Translations under genes and position numbers: made by a program
Assembly (NCBI GenBank): GCA_041558415.1
Contig: JBFFEY010000012.1
Span: 1-64,000, forward strand
Reading direction: 5' to 3'
DNA: 64,000 nt
From: SG8-39 sp041558415
Lineage (GTDB): Bacteria > Pseudomonadota > Gammaproteobacteria > Burkholderiales > SG8-39
The notes under the pieces: generated by a model
Database searches by the model: none
Told to the model about the DNA's origin: nothing
The model's input: only the letters and a program-made list of their open reading frames with translations
Part shown: one piece after another, positions 53,029-61,683 of the stretch
Position numbering within the stretch: the first letter of the stretch is position 1
How the letters are laid out: every line of letters begins with the position of its first letter

Positions 53029-53939
53029 GCGAAACCGTCATCCAGCGCATGAAGGACCTGCCCTCGACCCACCTGCTCGGCGCAGGCACGCCGATGTGCG
53101 CCGGCTGCGGTGGCCTCGGCGCGCTGCACGAGATCTACGACATCCTCGGCGCGCGCACCGTGTTCGTGAATGCGGCCGGTTGCATGACGTTGCTATCGGT
53201 CTATCCGTTCACGCCGTTCCGCGGCTCCTGGCTCTACACCGCGATGGCCTCGGCACCCGCCGGCGCGCAGGGCGTGCGCGACGCCCTCGACATCCTGCTC
53301 GAGCAGCAGCGCATCCCGGCCGAGGAAGACCTGGCGGCGGTGGTGCTGACCGGCGATGGCGCGGCCTACGGCATGGGACTGTCGGCGACCTCGGGGGCGA
53401 TCGAGCGCGGCCTGGACTTTCTGTACATCTGCTACGACAACGAGGGCTACGGCAACACCGGGCAGCAGTTCTCGGGTGCCACGCCGCATGCGGCGCGCAC
53501 TGCGACCAGCGTCGGCGCGCACGGCTACCGCGGGGAGAAAAAGGACCTGTTCTCGATCTGGACCGCGCACCGGCCGGCGTACGCCGCCACGGTGATCGGC
53601 GCCGAGCCGCTCGATCTGGCAAAGAAAATCGAGAAGGCGAAGAGCCTGAAGGGCCCGCGCTTGGTGCTGGCGCTGGCGCCCTGTCCGACCGGCTGGGATT
53701 TCGATCCGCAGCAGAGCGTCGACATCGGGCGCCTTGCCGTGCGCACGGGCGTCTGGCCGCTCAAGGAGTACATCGACGGCGAAGTCGTCCACACCCGCAT
53801 TCCGCATCCGCGCCAACCGGTCGAGGAATACCTCAAAACCCAGGGGCGCTTCCGGCACCTGTTCGCACCACAGCGCGACGACGCGCTGCTCGCCCAGATC
53901 CAGGCAGGGATCGACGCCTACTGGGCCGACGTCGAGTAG
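53025..53939 (+). CDS. 2-oxoacid:ferredoxin oxidoreductase beta subunit (TPP-binding)
   Basis: 304 aa. N-terminal cluster cysteines in GTPMCAGCGGLGALHEIYD with a later Cys in NAAGCMTLLSV. TPP/Mg2+ motif LTGDGAAYGMGLSATSGAIE followed by YDNEGYGNTGQQFSGATP. This is the catalytic TPP subunit. All four complex genes and the dehydrogenase before them read as one tight operon, with only 4 bases to the acyl-CoA ligase that follows. Confidence 0.92.
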   Translation: MSETVIQRMKDLPSTHLLGAGTPMCAGCGGLGALHEIYDILGARTVFVNAAGCMTLLSVYPFTPFRGSWLYTAMASAPAGAQGVRDALDILLEQQRIPAEEDLAAVVLTGDGAAYGMGLSATSGAIERGLDFLYICYDNEGYGNTGQQFSGATPHAARTATSVGAHGYRGEKKDLFSIWTAHRPAYAATVIGAEPLDLAKKIEKAKSLKGPRLVLALAPCPTGWDFDPQQSVDIGRLAVRTGVWPLKEYIDGEVVHTRIPHPRQPVEEYLKTQGRFRHLFAPQRDDALLAQIQAGIDAYWADVE

Positions 53940-53943
53940 GCCG

Positions 53944-55641
53944 ATGGTCGCCGTCCAGAGCTACCGGCATCGCGGCGGCGAGGCGCCTCTGCTCGGTGCC
54001 ACCATTCCGGAGCACTTCGCCACGATCGTCGAGCGCTTCGCCGAGCGCGAGGCGGTCGTCGCCCTGCCGCAGCAGCGGCGGCTGACCTACCGCGCGTTGT
54101 GCGAGGCGGTCGACGAACTGGCGCGCGGCATCACCGCGCTCGGCTTTGCGCGCGGTGAGCGCATCGGCGTGTGGTCGACGAACAACGTCGAGTGGCTGCT
54201 GCTGCAGATGGCAACCGCACGCATTGGGGCCGTGCTGGTGAACATCAACCCGGCCAACCGCACGCGCGAACTCGGCTACGCGCTCAAGCGCGCCGAGGTG
54301 CAGGGGCTGTTCCTCATCCCGCGCTTTCGCTCGAGCGATTACGTCGCCATGGTGCGCGAGCTGGTTCCCGAGCTGCGTAAGCCGGGAGGGCAACTCGAGA
54401 GCCGGGATTTTCCGCAGCTGCGCAAGGTCGTGCTCTACGACCCGGCGGCGCCGCTCGAGACACAGCGCCCGGAACAGGGCTTTGTCCTCTGGCAGGACGT
54501 CATCGCCGCGGCGAGCGCGGTATCGCCGCGGCAGCTCGAGGCTCTCAGCGCCGCACTCGATCGCGACGACCCGATCAACATCCAGTACACCTCGGGCACC
54601 ACCGGCTTTCCAAAGGCGGTGGTGCTCACGCATCACAACATCCTCAACAACGCCTACTTCACCGCGCGCGCGATGCGCTTCACCGAGGAAGACCGGCTCT
54701 GCATCCCGGTGCCGTTCTATCACTGCTTTGGCATGGTGCTCGCCAACCTGGCCTGCCTCTCGGTCGGCGCCTGCGCGGTCGTGCCGAACGAGCACTTCGA
54801 TCCCGAGGCCTGCCTGCGCGCGGTGCAGAGCGAGCGCTGCACCGCGATCCACGGCGTGCCCACCATGTTCATCGCGCAGCTGGAGCACGCGCAGTTCGCG
54901 CAGTTCGACGTCAGCAGCCTGCGCACGGGCATCATGGCGGGCGCCCCCTGCCCGCCGCCGCTGATGAAGCGCGTCATGCAGGAGATGCACTGCCGCGAGA
55001 TCCTGATCGGCTACGGCCAGACCGAGGCCTCGCCGCTCACCCACCTCACCTTGCACGACGACAGCCTCGAGCGGCGCACCGAGACCGTGGGCAGCAACCT
55101 GCCGCACCAGGAGGTCAAGGTGGTCGACGCGAAGAGCGGCGCGACGCTGCCCTGCGGCGAGGTGGGGGAAGTGTGCTTCCGCGGCTATCACGTCATGCAG
55201 GGCTACTACGGCGACCCGGAGGCCACCGGCAAGACGGTGGACGCCGCCGGCTGGCTGCACAGCGGCGATCTCGGCACGATGGACGCAGACGGCTACGTAC
55301 GTATCACCGGCCGGCTGAAGGAGATGATCATCCGCGGCGGAGAGAACATTTACCCGGCAGAGATCGAGGAGTTTCTGTTCACCCACCCCAAGATCGCGCA
55401 GGTGGGGGTATTCGGCATCCCCGACGAGCGCTACGGTGAGGCGGTCATGGCCTGGGTGCAGCTGCACGCCGGCGCGCAGGCGACCGAGCAGGAAATTCGC
55501 GACTACTGCAAGGGCAAGATCGCGCACTTCAAGATTCCGCAGCACGTCTGGTTCGTGGACGAGTTTCCGATGACCGTCACCGGCAAGCTGCAGAAGTTCC
55601 GCATGCGCGAGCGGGCGCTGGAAAAGCTGAAGGCCGCCTAG
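53944..55641 (+). CDS. AMP-binding acyl-CoA synthetase
   Basis: 565 aa from the ATG at 53944. Adenylation motifs INIQYTSGTTGFPKAVVL (about 215), IGYGQTEASPLTHL, the hinge region RLKEMIIRGGENIYPAEIEE and the C-terminal catalytic Lys in MTVTGKLQKFRMRE. It activates a carboxylic acid to acyl-CoA and resembles medium-chain or fatty-acid ligases. As the last gene of the amino-acid/2-oxoacid operon it could recapture free acids or supply the CoA ester by an oxygen-tolerant route. Confidence 0.9.
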   Translation: MVAVQSYRHRGGEAPLLGATIPEHFATIVERFAEREAVVALPQQRRLTYRALCEAVDELARGITALGFARGERIGVWSTNNVEWLLLQMATARIGAVLVNINPANRTRELGYALKRAEVQGLFLIPRFRSSDYVAMVRELVPELRKPGGQLESRDFPQLRKVVLYDPAAPLETQRPEQGFVLWQDVIAAASAVSPRQLEALSAALDRDDPINIQYTSGTTGFPKAVVLTHHNILNNAYFTARAMRFTEEDRLCIPVPFYHCFGMVLANLACLSVGACAVVPNEHFDPEACLRAVQSERCTAIHGVPTMFIAQLEHAQFAQFDVSSLRTGIMAGAPCPPPLMKRVMQEMHCREILIGYGQTEASPLTHLTLHDDSLERRTETVGSNLPHQEVKVVDAKSGATLPCGEVGEVCFRGYHVMQGYYGDPEATGKTVDAAGWLHSGDLGTMDADGYVRITGRLKEMIIRGGENIYPAEIEEFLFTHPKIAQVGVFGIPDERYGEAVMAWVQLHAGAQATEQEIRDYCKGKIAHFKIPQHVWFVDEFPMTVTGKLQKFRMRERALEKLKAA

Positions 55642-55743
55642 GATCGCGTGCGTCGATTGCCGCGCCGCGAGTTCTTCCTTTAGACTCGTCCGCCTGTCTT
55701 GCGCGCGACCGTCGCGCAGGCGCCACCGGGAGGAGGACGGGGT

Positions 55744-56490
55744 TTGAACCAGCTCGATTTCAACGGCCGCGCGGCGATCGTGACCGGCGGCGCGCAGGGC
55801 ATCGGCCTTGCCATCGCGCAGCGCCTCGCTGCCTCCGGCGCCAGGGTGCGCATCTGGGACCGCGACGACCAATTGCTCGCCAGGAGCGTCGGCGCGCTGG
55901 GCGGCCAGGCGAGCGGCGACGCGCTCGACGTGACCGATGCGGCGGCCGTCGAGCGCGGGGTGAAGTCCGCACTCGAGGCGCTGGGCAAGATCGACGTGCT
56001 GGTCAACAATGCCGGCATCGCCGGGCTCAACAAGCCTACGGTCGACTATCCGATCGACGAGTGGGAGCGCGTGCTGCGCGTCAACCTCACCAGCCAGTTC
56101 CTCTGCTGCCGCGCGGTCGCGCCGCAGATGGTGAAGGCGGGCTATGGCCGCATCGTCAACATCGCCTCGATTGCGGGCAAGGAAGGCAACCCGAACGCGG
56201 CCGCCTACAGTGCCTCGAAGGCCGGTGTGATCGCGCTCACCAAGTCGCTCGGCAAGGAGCTCGCGCAAAGCGGCGTGCTGGTCAACTGCGTCACGCCCGC
56301 GGCGGCGAAGACCGCGATCTTCGACCAGATGACCGAGACGCACATCAACTACATGCTGTCGAAGATCCCCATGAGCCGCTTCGTGACCGTCGACGAGGTC
56401 GCATCGCTGGTCTGCTGGCTGGCTTCGGCGGACTGCGCGTTTTCCACCGGCGGCGTGTTCGACATTTCGGGCGGCAGAGCCACCTACTGA
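55744..56490 (+). CDS. SDR family oxidoreductase, sugar dehydrogenase-like
   Basis: 248 aa starting at a TTG (55744) with AGGAGG at 55731-55736, seven bases before it; no in-frame ATG gives a family-like start. Cofactor loop VTGGAQGIGLAIAQRLA, NNAG, catalytic Ser in INIASIAGKEG and YSASK. It heads a three-gene unit with two sugar-acid dehydratases (7 and 11 bases apart), so it probably oxidises an aldose or a keto-deoxy sugar acid. It begins a new unit 102 bases after the ligase gene. Confidence 0.85.
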   Translation: MNQLDFNGRAAIVTGGAQGIGLAIAQRLAASGARVRIWDRDDQLLARSVGALGGQASGDALDVTDAAAVERGVKSALEALGKIDVLVNNAGIAGLNKPTVDYPIDEWERVLRVNLTSQFLCCRAVAPQMVKAGYGRIVNIASIAGKEGNPNAAAYSASKAGVIALTKSLGKELAQSGVLVNCVTPAAAKTAIFDQMTETHINYMLSKIPMSRFVTVDEVASLVCWLASADCAFSTGGVFDISGGRATY

Positions 56491-56497
56491 GGCCGAT

Positions 56498-58234
56498 ATG
56501 GCAAAGAAACCCAAGAAGACCCAACAGCGCTCCGTTCAATGGTTCGGCCGCCAGGACATTTACGGCTTTCTTTACCGCTCCTGGGTGAAGAACCGCGGCG
56601 TGCCGCAGGACCAGTTCGACGGCCGCCCGGTGATCGGTATCTGCAACACCTACTCGGAGCTGGTGCCGTGCAACTCGCACTTCCGCACCATCGCCGAGCA
56701 TGTGCGTGCGGGCGTGCTCGAAGCGGGCGGCTTCCCGGTCGAGTTTCCGGTGATGTCGCTCGGGGAAACGCTGCTGCGGCCGACCGCGATGCTGTATCGC
56801 AATCTCGCCAGCATGGACGTCGAGGAATCGATTCGCGCCAACCCGCTCGACGGCGTCATCCTGCTGGTCGGCTGCGACAAGACCACGCCCGCGCTGCTGA
56901 TGGGCGCGGCGAGCGTCGACCTGCCGACGATCGCCGTCTCCGGCGGGCCGATGCTGTCGGGCAAGTACCGCGGCAAGGACATCGGCTCGGGCACCAACAC
57001 CTGGTCGATGTCGGAGGACCTGCGCGCCGGGCGCATCACGCTCGAGGATTTCCACGAGGCCGAGTCCTGCATGCACCGCTCGCACGGCCATTGCATGACC
57101 ATGGGCACGGCCTCGACGATGGCCTCGATGGTCGAGTCGCTCGGCATCGGCATGCCGGGCAACGCGGCGATTCCGGCAGTGGACGCGCGCCGCAACGTGC
57201 TGGCGCGCATGGCGGGACGGCGCATCGTCGACATGGTGAAGGAACAACTCGTCATGTCGAAGGTGCTCACGCGGCAGAACTTCCTAAACGCGATCCGCAG
57301 CAACGCCGCGATCGGCGGCTCGACCAACGCGGTGATCCACCTGATCGCGGTAGCGCGACGCCTCGGCGTCAAGCTGACGCTGGAGGACTGGGACCGTTAC
57401 GGGCGCGGCGTGCACACCCTCGTCAACCTCATGCCCTCGGGCAAGTACCTGATGGAGGATTTCTACTACGCGGGCGGCCTGCCGGCGGTGCTGCGCGAGC
57501 TCGGCCGTGCGGGCAAGCTCTACAAGGACGCGCTGACGGTCAACGGCAAGACGATCTGGGAAAACAACCGCGATGCGCCGTGCTGGAACCGCGACGTCAT
57601 TCACAGCTTCGACAAGCCGTTCAAGAAGAACACCGGTATCGCCGTGCTGCGCGGCAACCTGTGCCCGGACGGCGCCATCATCAAGCCTTCCGCGGCGACG
57701 CCGCGGCTGATGAAGCACCGCGGGCGCGCGGGGGTGTTCAAGAGCATCGAGGAATTCCATCGCCGCATCGACGATCCGAAGCTGAAGATCGACGAGAACT
57801 CGGTGATGGTGCTGCAGAACTGCGGCCCTAAGGGCTACCCGGGCATGGCCGAGGTCGGCAACATGCCGCTGCCGCCGCGGCTCCTCAGGAAAGGCATCAC
57901 CGACATGGTGCGCATCTCGGATGCGCGCATGAGCGGTACGGCCTACGGCACCGTCATCCTGCACGTCGCGCCCGAGGCGGCGGCCGGCGGCACCCTGGCG
58001 CTGGTGCGCGAAGGCGACGAGATCGAGCTCAACGTCGCCAAGCGGCGGCTCGAGCTGCTGGTCGACGAGGCCGAGCTCGCGCGGCGCCGCGCGCGCTGGA
58101 AGCCGCCCGCGCCACCGCTCGAGCGCGGCTACTGGAAGCTGTACTTCGACCACGTCGTGCAGGCGAACGAAGGTGCCGACCTGGATTTCCTGGTCGGCAA
58201 GAGCGGATCTTTTGTTCCTCGCGATAACCACTAA
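56498..58234 (+). CDS. IlvD/Edd family sugar-acid dehydratase (arabinonate/xylonate type)
   Basis: 578 aa. Fe-S/Mg segments GICNTYSELVPCNSHFRTIA, LLVGCDKTTPALLMGAASVD and CMTMGTASTMASM give the cluster cysteines; the later IRSNAAIGGSTNAVIHLIA and SDARMSGTAYGTVILHV are family marks. The N-terminal WFGRQDIYGFLYRSW is shared with L-arabinonate and D-xylonate dehydratases rather than IlvD. It removes water from an aldonate to give a 2-keto-3-deoxy acid. Confidence 0.9.
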   Translation: MAKKPKKTQQRSVQWFGRQDIYGFLYRSWVKNRGVPQDQFDGRPVIGICNTYSELVPCNSHFRTIAEHVRAGVLEAGGFPVEFPVMSLGETLLRPTAMLYRNLASMDVEESIRANPLDGVILLVGCDKTTPALLMGAASVDLPTIAVSGGPMLSGKYRGKDIGSGTNTWSMSEDLRAGRITLEDFHEAESCMHRSHGHCMTMGTASTMASMVESLGIGMPGNAAIPAVDARRNVLARMAGRRIVDMVKEQLVMSKVLTRQNFLNAIRSNAAIGGSTNAVIHLIAVARRLGVKLTLEDWDRYGRGVHTLVNLMPSGKYLMEDFYYAGGLPAVLRELGRAGKLYKDALTVNGKTIWENNRDAPCWNRDVIHSFDKPFKKNTGIAVLRGNLCPDGAIIKPSAATPRLMKHRGRAGVFKSIEEFHRRIDDPKLKIDENSVMVLQNCGPKGYPGMAEVGNMPLPPRLLRKGITDMVRISDARMSGTAYGTVILHVAPEAAAGGTLALVREGDEIELNVAKRRLELLVDEAELARRRARWKPPAPPLERGYWKLYFDHVVQANEGADLDFLVGKSGSFVPRDNH

Positions 58235-58245
58235 CGGAGGACGCC

Positions 58246-59769
58246 ATGCTGCAGGCGGCTGATCTCACCATCCGGCTTCACGCCAACGACGACGTCGTCA
58301 TCGCGCGCAACGAGATTCCGGCCGATACCGTGCTGACGCGCGAGGGTAACGTGCGAATCACCGACAGGATCCCGGCGGGCCACAAGATCGCGGTGCGCTC
58401 GATCGAAGCGGGCAGACCGGTCAAACGGTACGACCAGATCATCGGCTTCGCCACCCGGCCGATCGCGCCCGGCGAGCACGTCCACGTTCACAACCTCACC
58501 ATGGGAGAGTTCGAGAAGGACTACGCCTTCGGCAGCGATGTGAAGCCGATCGACTATGCGGCCGAGCCCGCGACCTTTCAGGGCATCGTGCGCCCCGATG
58601 GGCGCGTCGCCACGCGCAATTACATCGGCATCCTCACCAGCGTGAACTGCTCGGCGACCGTCGCACGCATGGTGGCGGACCATTTCCGCAATCGCCTGCA
58701 GGACTTTCCGAATGTCGATGGCGTGGTCGCGCTCACCCACAAGACCGGCTGCGGCATGGCGAGCGAAGGCGAAGCCATGGAGCTGCTCCGGCGCACCATG
58801 ACCGGGTACGCGCAGCACCCGAACTTCCACGCCGTGCTCGGCATCGGCCTCGGCTGCGAGGCGAACCAGATCCGCGTATGGATGGACGCCGCCAAGCTCA
58901 AGAGTTCGAAGGCGCTACAGACCTTCACCATCCAGGAAAAGGGCGGCACGACCAAATCGGTGAAGGACGGCATCGCGCGAGTGCAGGAACTACTGCCCGA
59001 GGCAAACAAGGTGAAGCGCAAGCCCGTAGCCGCGAGCCACCTGATCCTCGGGCTGGAGTGCGGCGGCTCCGACGGCTACTCGGGCATCAGCGCCAACCCG
59101 GCGCTCGGCGCCGCGGTCGACCTGCTGGTGCGACACGGCGGCACCGCGATCCTTTCCGAAACGCCCGAGATCTACGGCGCCGAGCACCTGCTCACGCGGC
59201 GCGCGGTGTCGCGCGAAGTGGGCGAAAAGCTGCTGGCGCGCATCCGCTGGTGGGAGGACTACACCAGGCGCAACGGCAACGAGATGAACAACAACCCCTC
59301 GCCGGGCAACAAGGCCGGCGGGCTGACCACCATCCTCGAGAAATCGCTTGGCGCTGCGGCCAAGGGCGGCACCCTCAACCTCGCGGATGTCTACGAGTTC
59401 GCCGAGAAGGTGACGGCGAAGGGGTTCGTGTTCATGGACACGCCCGGCTACGACCCGGTGTCGGTCACCGGCCACGTCGCCGGCGGCGCGAACGTGGTGT
59501 GCTTCACCACCGGGCGCGGCTCGGTGTTCGGCTGCAAGCCCACGCCCTCACTCAAGCTCGCCACCAATTCACGCATGTTCGGACACATGGAAGAGGACAT
59601 GGACGTGAACTGCGGCACCATTATCGATGGCACCGAGACCGTCGCTGCCGTGGGCGAGCGCATCTTCCGCCTCATCCTCGAAACCGCCTCGGGCAAGCGC
59701 AGCAAATCCGAGCTGCTCGGCTTCGGCGAGGACGAGTTCGCACCCTGGGTCATCGGCGCGACGATGTAG
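58246..59769 (+). CDS. UxaA/GarD family altronate or galactarate dehydratase
   Basis: 507 aa, N-terminal SAF domain (residues 1 to about 95, IRLHANDDVVIARNEIPADT) plus the GD_AH catalytic domain: TRNYIGILTSVNCSATVAR, THKTGCGMASEGEAM, LGLECGGSDGYSGISANPAL and the NNNPSPGNKAGGLTTILEKS segment. It is a full-length, Fe2+-dependent hexarate/hexonate dehydratase. It follows the IlvD/Edd gene by 11 bases. Two dehydratases of different folds in one unit suggest two related sugar-acid substrates. Confidence 0.9.
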   Translation: MLQAADLTIRLHANDDVVIARNEIPADTVLTREGNVRITDRIPAGHKIAVRSIEAGRPVKRYDQIIGFATRPIAPGEHVHVHNLTMGEFEKDYAFGSDVKPIDYAAEPATFQGIVRPDGRVATRNYIGILTSVNCSATVARMVADHFRNRLQDFPNVDGVVALTHKTGCGMASEGEAMELLRRTMTGYAQHPNFHAVLGIGLGCEANQIRVWMDAAKLKSSKALQTFTIQEKGGTTKSVKDGIARVQELLPEANKVKRKPVAASHLILGLECGGSDGYSGISANPALGAAVDLLVRHGGTAILSETPEIYGAEHLLTRRAVSREVGEKLLARIRWWEDYTRRNGNEMNNNPSPGNKAGGLTTILEKSLGAAAKGGTLNLADVYEFAEKVTAKGFVFMDTPGYDPVSVTGHVAGGANVVCFTTGRGSVFGCKPTPSLKLATNSRMFGHMEEDMDVNCGTIIDGTETVAAVGERIFRLILETASGKRSKSELLGFGEDEFAPWVIGATM

Positions 59770-59809
59770 TGCGTTAAGGGAACGAGACGTCCACCCGACG
59801 GAGCGTTCC

Positions 59810-60166
59810 ATGAAAGCACTCGTCTTCGCGGCCTGCGCCGCCCTGCTCGCCGCGCAGGCCCACGCGGCCAAGCCGAAGACCCCCTCGTCCTACGGCGCGA
59901 TCGCCTACCACCGCGACTCGCAACGCTGGGGCACGAGCCACGCGGCCCGGACCGCGCGCGAAGCCAAGGTCGGCGCGCTCGAGCGCTGCGGCGAACGTCG
60001 CTGCGAAGTGGTGATCGACATCCGCAACGGCTGCGGCGCGCTCGCCGATGGCCCCAAGCGCCCGGCGACGGCCCGCGGGGCGACGCGCGCCGAGGCCGAG
60101 ACCAAGGCACTGCGCAAGTGCGGCGGCGAAGCCTGCCGCATCGTTGCCTGGGCCTGCACGCCGTAA
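59810..60166 (+). CDS. DUF4189-type secreted small protein
   Basis: 118 aa from the ATG at 59810. A signal peptide (MKALVFAACAALLAAQAHAA) precedes a domain with SYGAIAYHRDSQRWGTSHAA and four paired cysteines (ERCGERRCEVV, RKCGGEACRIVAWACTP), a pattern of DUF4189 proteins. Function unknown; likely periplasmic with disulfides. It is 40 bases after the dehydratase gene and 12 bases before a membrane-protein gene. Confidence 0.7.
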   Translation: MKALVFAACAALLAAQAHAAKPKTPSSYGAIAYHRDSQRWGTSHAARTAREAKVGALERCGERRCEVVIDIRNGCGALADGPKRPATARGATRAEAETKALRKCGGEACRIVAWACTP

Positions 60167-60178
60167 GACACTGAAGGC

Positions 60179-60796
60179 GTGGACGCCCTGCTGGAACAGC
60201 TGCCGGAGCTGGCGATCGCGCTGGCGCTCGCCTGGGGCAGCGGCGTGCGCGTCTACGCCGTGCTGTTCGCCCTCGGGCTCGCCGGATCGCTCGACTGGAT
60301 TGAACTGCCCGCACACCTGGCGCTGCTCGAGCACCCGCTGGTGCTCGCCGCGAGTGGCTTCATGACCTGCGTCGAGTTTTTCGCCGACAAGCTGCCCTGG
60401 CTCGATACCGTGTGGGATGCCGTGCACACCTTCATCCGCGTGCCGGCCGGCGCGGCGCTCGCCGCCGCGGTGTTCGAAGACTCGGGTGCGGCGGTCGCGC
60501 TCGCCGCAGCGATCCTCGGCGGCACGGTGGCCGCCGGCGCGCATTTCACCAAAGCCGCCTCGCGCGCCGCGGTCAACGTTTCGCCCGAGCCGTTCAGCAA
60601 CTGGGCGCTGTCGCTGTCCGAGGATCTCGCCGTGCCCCTCGCACTGTGGCTCGCGTTCGCCAAGCCGCTCGTGCTGATCGGGCTCGTCGTGCTGTTTTTC
60701 GTCGCTGCGGCGTTTGCTGCGCGCTGGCTGTGGCGCGCGGTGCGCCGCCGCTCTCAGACGAACGGGTTCTCGCGCTCCCCGCCCGCCGGCCCGTAG
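60179..60796 (+). CDS. DUF4126-type integral membrane protein
   Basis: 205 aa from a GTG at 60179. About five hydrophobic helices, with the typical ADKLPWLDTVWDAVHTFIRV loop near residue 70 and NWALSLSEDLAVPLALWLAF near 140. Function unknown. Its 3' end overlaps the convergent cupin gene by 43 bases, an unusually long 3' overlap for this window. The ribosome site is weak. Confidence 0.75.
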   Translation: MDALLEQLPELAIALALAWGSGVRVYAVLFALGLAGSLDWIELPAHLALLEHPLVLAASGFMTCVEFFADKLPWLDTVWDAVHTFIRVPAGAALAAAVFEDSGAAVALAAAILGGTVAAGAHFTKAASRAAVNVSPEPFSNWALSLSEDLAVPLALWLAFAKPLVLIGLVVLFFVAAAFAARWLWRAVRRRSQTNGFSRSPPAGP

Positions 60797-61098
60797 AACA
60801 TCGCCCAGGTGGCAAAGTCCGGGCTGAAGTCCTCGAAACGGTGCGCCATCTGCGCCGGCACGAACAGCATGTCGCCCGGCTCGAAGGCGACGCGCTCGGT
60901 GCCGCGCACGAAAAAGCCGCGTCCGCGGGCGACGATGTAGACCTCGTCGCGATCGTGCGGCGTCTGCGGATCGCCTCCCTGCGGCGCGTAATAGCGCACT
61001 TCGAGGCTGCCATAGCGCAGCACTTCGGCCGAGCGCCGACCCTCGGGCAGCGGCAGCGCAGCCGCCGCGCGCGCGCTGACGTGCCAGCGGCCTTTCAT
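60754..61098 (-). CDS. Small cupin domain protein
   Basis: 114 aa from the ATG at 61098. A single cupin with TPHDRDEVYIVARGRGFFV (motif 1 His/Glu ligands) and GDMLFVPAQMAHRFEDFS (motif 2). It begins 19 bases after the thioredoxin-like gene, so the two form a pair. Possibly a stress or mannose-6-phosphate-isomerase-like metal protein; no substrate can be named. Confidence 0.75.
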   Translation of the reverse strand: MKGRWHVSARAAAALPLPEGRRSAEVLRYGSLEVRYYAPQGGDPQTPHDRDEVYIVARGRGFFVRGTERVAFEPGDMLFVPAQMAHRFEDFSPDFATWAMFYGPAGGERENPFV

Positions 61099-61117
61099 TG
61101 CGACGGCTTCGCGCCCG

Positions 61118-61669
61118 TCAGGATTTCCATTTGATCGAGCAGCCGATCGAGGCGACCTGATCTTTCGGCCCCTCGCCGGAGCGCGCGACCTGGAGCATCG
61201 CCTCGTAGAGGTCGCGGCGCGCATTCGGCACCGGGCTGGTGCGCGAGGCATCGAGCCGGCCGCGATACTGCAGCTCGAGCTTGGCATTGAAGCCGAAGAA
61301 CTCCGGCGTGCACTGCGCATCGTAGGCTTTCGCCACCGCCTGCGTCTCGTCGAACACGTAGGGGAAGGGGAATTTCTTCTCCCGCGCCACGCGCTGCATG
61401 TTGTCGAAGGAGTCCTCGGCATAGGCCGCGGGGTCGTTCGACATGATGGCGATCGAGCCGATGCCCTGCGTCGCAAGCTCGCTGCAGTCGCGCACGATGC
61501 GATCGAGCACCGCCTTCACGTACGGGCAGTGGTTGCAGATGAACATCACCAGCAGTCCGTTCGGGCCGCGCGCGCTCGCCAGGCTGTAGCGCTTGCCGTC
61601 GACGCCCGGCAGGTCGAAATCGACCGCTTGCCAGCCGAAATTGCAGACCTTGGTTTCCGTCGCGACCAT
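61118..61669 (-). CDS. Thioredoxin-fold peroxiredoxin-like (AhpC/TSA) protein
   Basis: 183 aa. The fold opens VDFDLPGVDGKRYSLA and has LLVMFICNHCPYVKAVLDRI, a CxxC motif (CNHC) followed by Pro, as in the redoxin subgroup next to PRXL2/ResA rather than typical 2-Cys peroxiredoxins. Cys in YDAQCTPEFFGF may serve in resolution. Likely cytosolic. It is divergent from rsmE with only 14 bases between start codons, so each promoter must overlap the other gene. Confidence 0.82.
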   Translation of the reverse strand: MVATETKVCNFGWQAVDFDLPGVDGKRYSLASARGPNGLLVMFICNHCPYVKAVLDRIVRDCSELATQGIGSIAIMSNDPAAYAEDSFDNMQRVAREKKFPFPYVFDETQAVAKAYDAQCTPEFFGFNAKLELQYRGRLDASRTSPVPNARRDLYEAMLQVARSGEGPKDQVASIGCSIKWKS

Positions 61670-61683
61670 GGGAGAATCCTAGC

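Noticed and set aside
53833..56514. A very long open frame (about 890 codons) on the minus strand antisense to the beta subunit, ligase and SDR genes.
   Set aside because: The plus-strand genes have intact family motifs throughout. The antisense product is His/Arg/Asp-rich with no domain, a common artefact of third-position GC bias.
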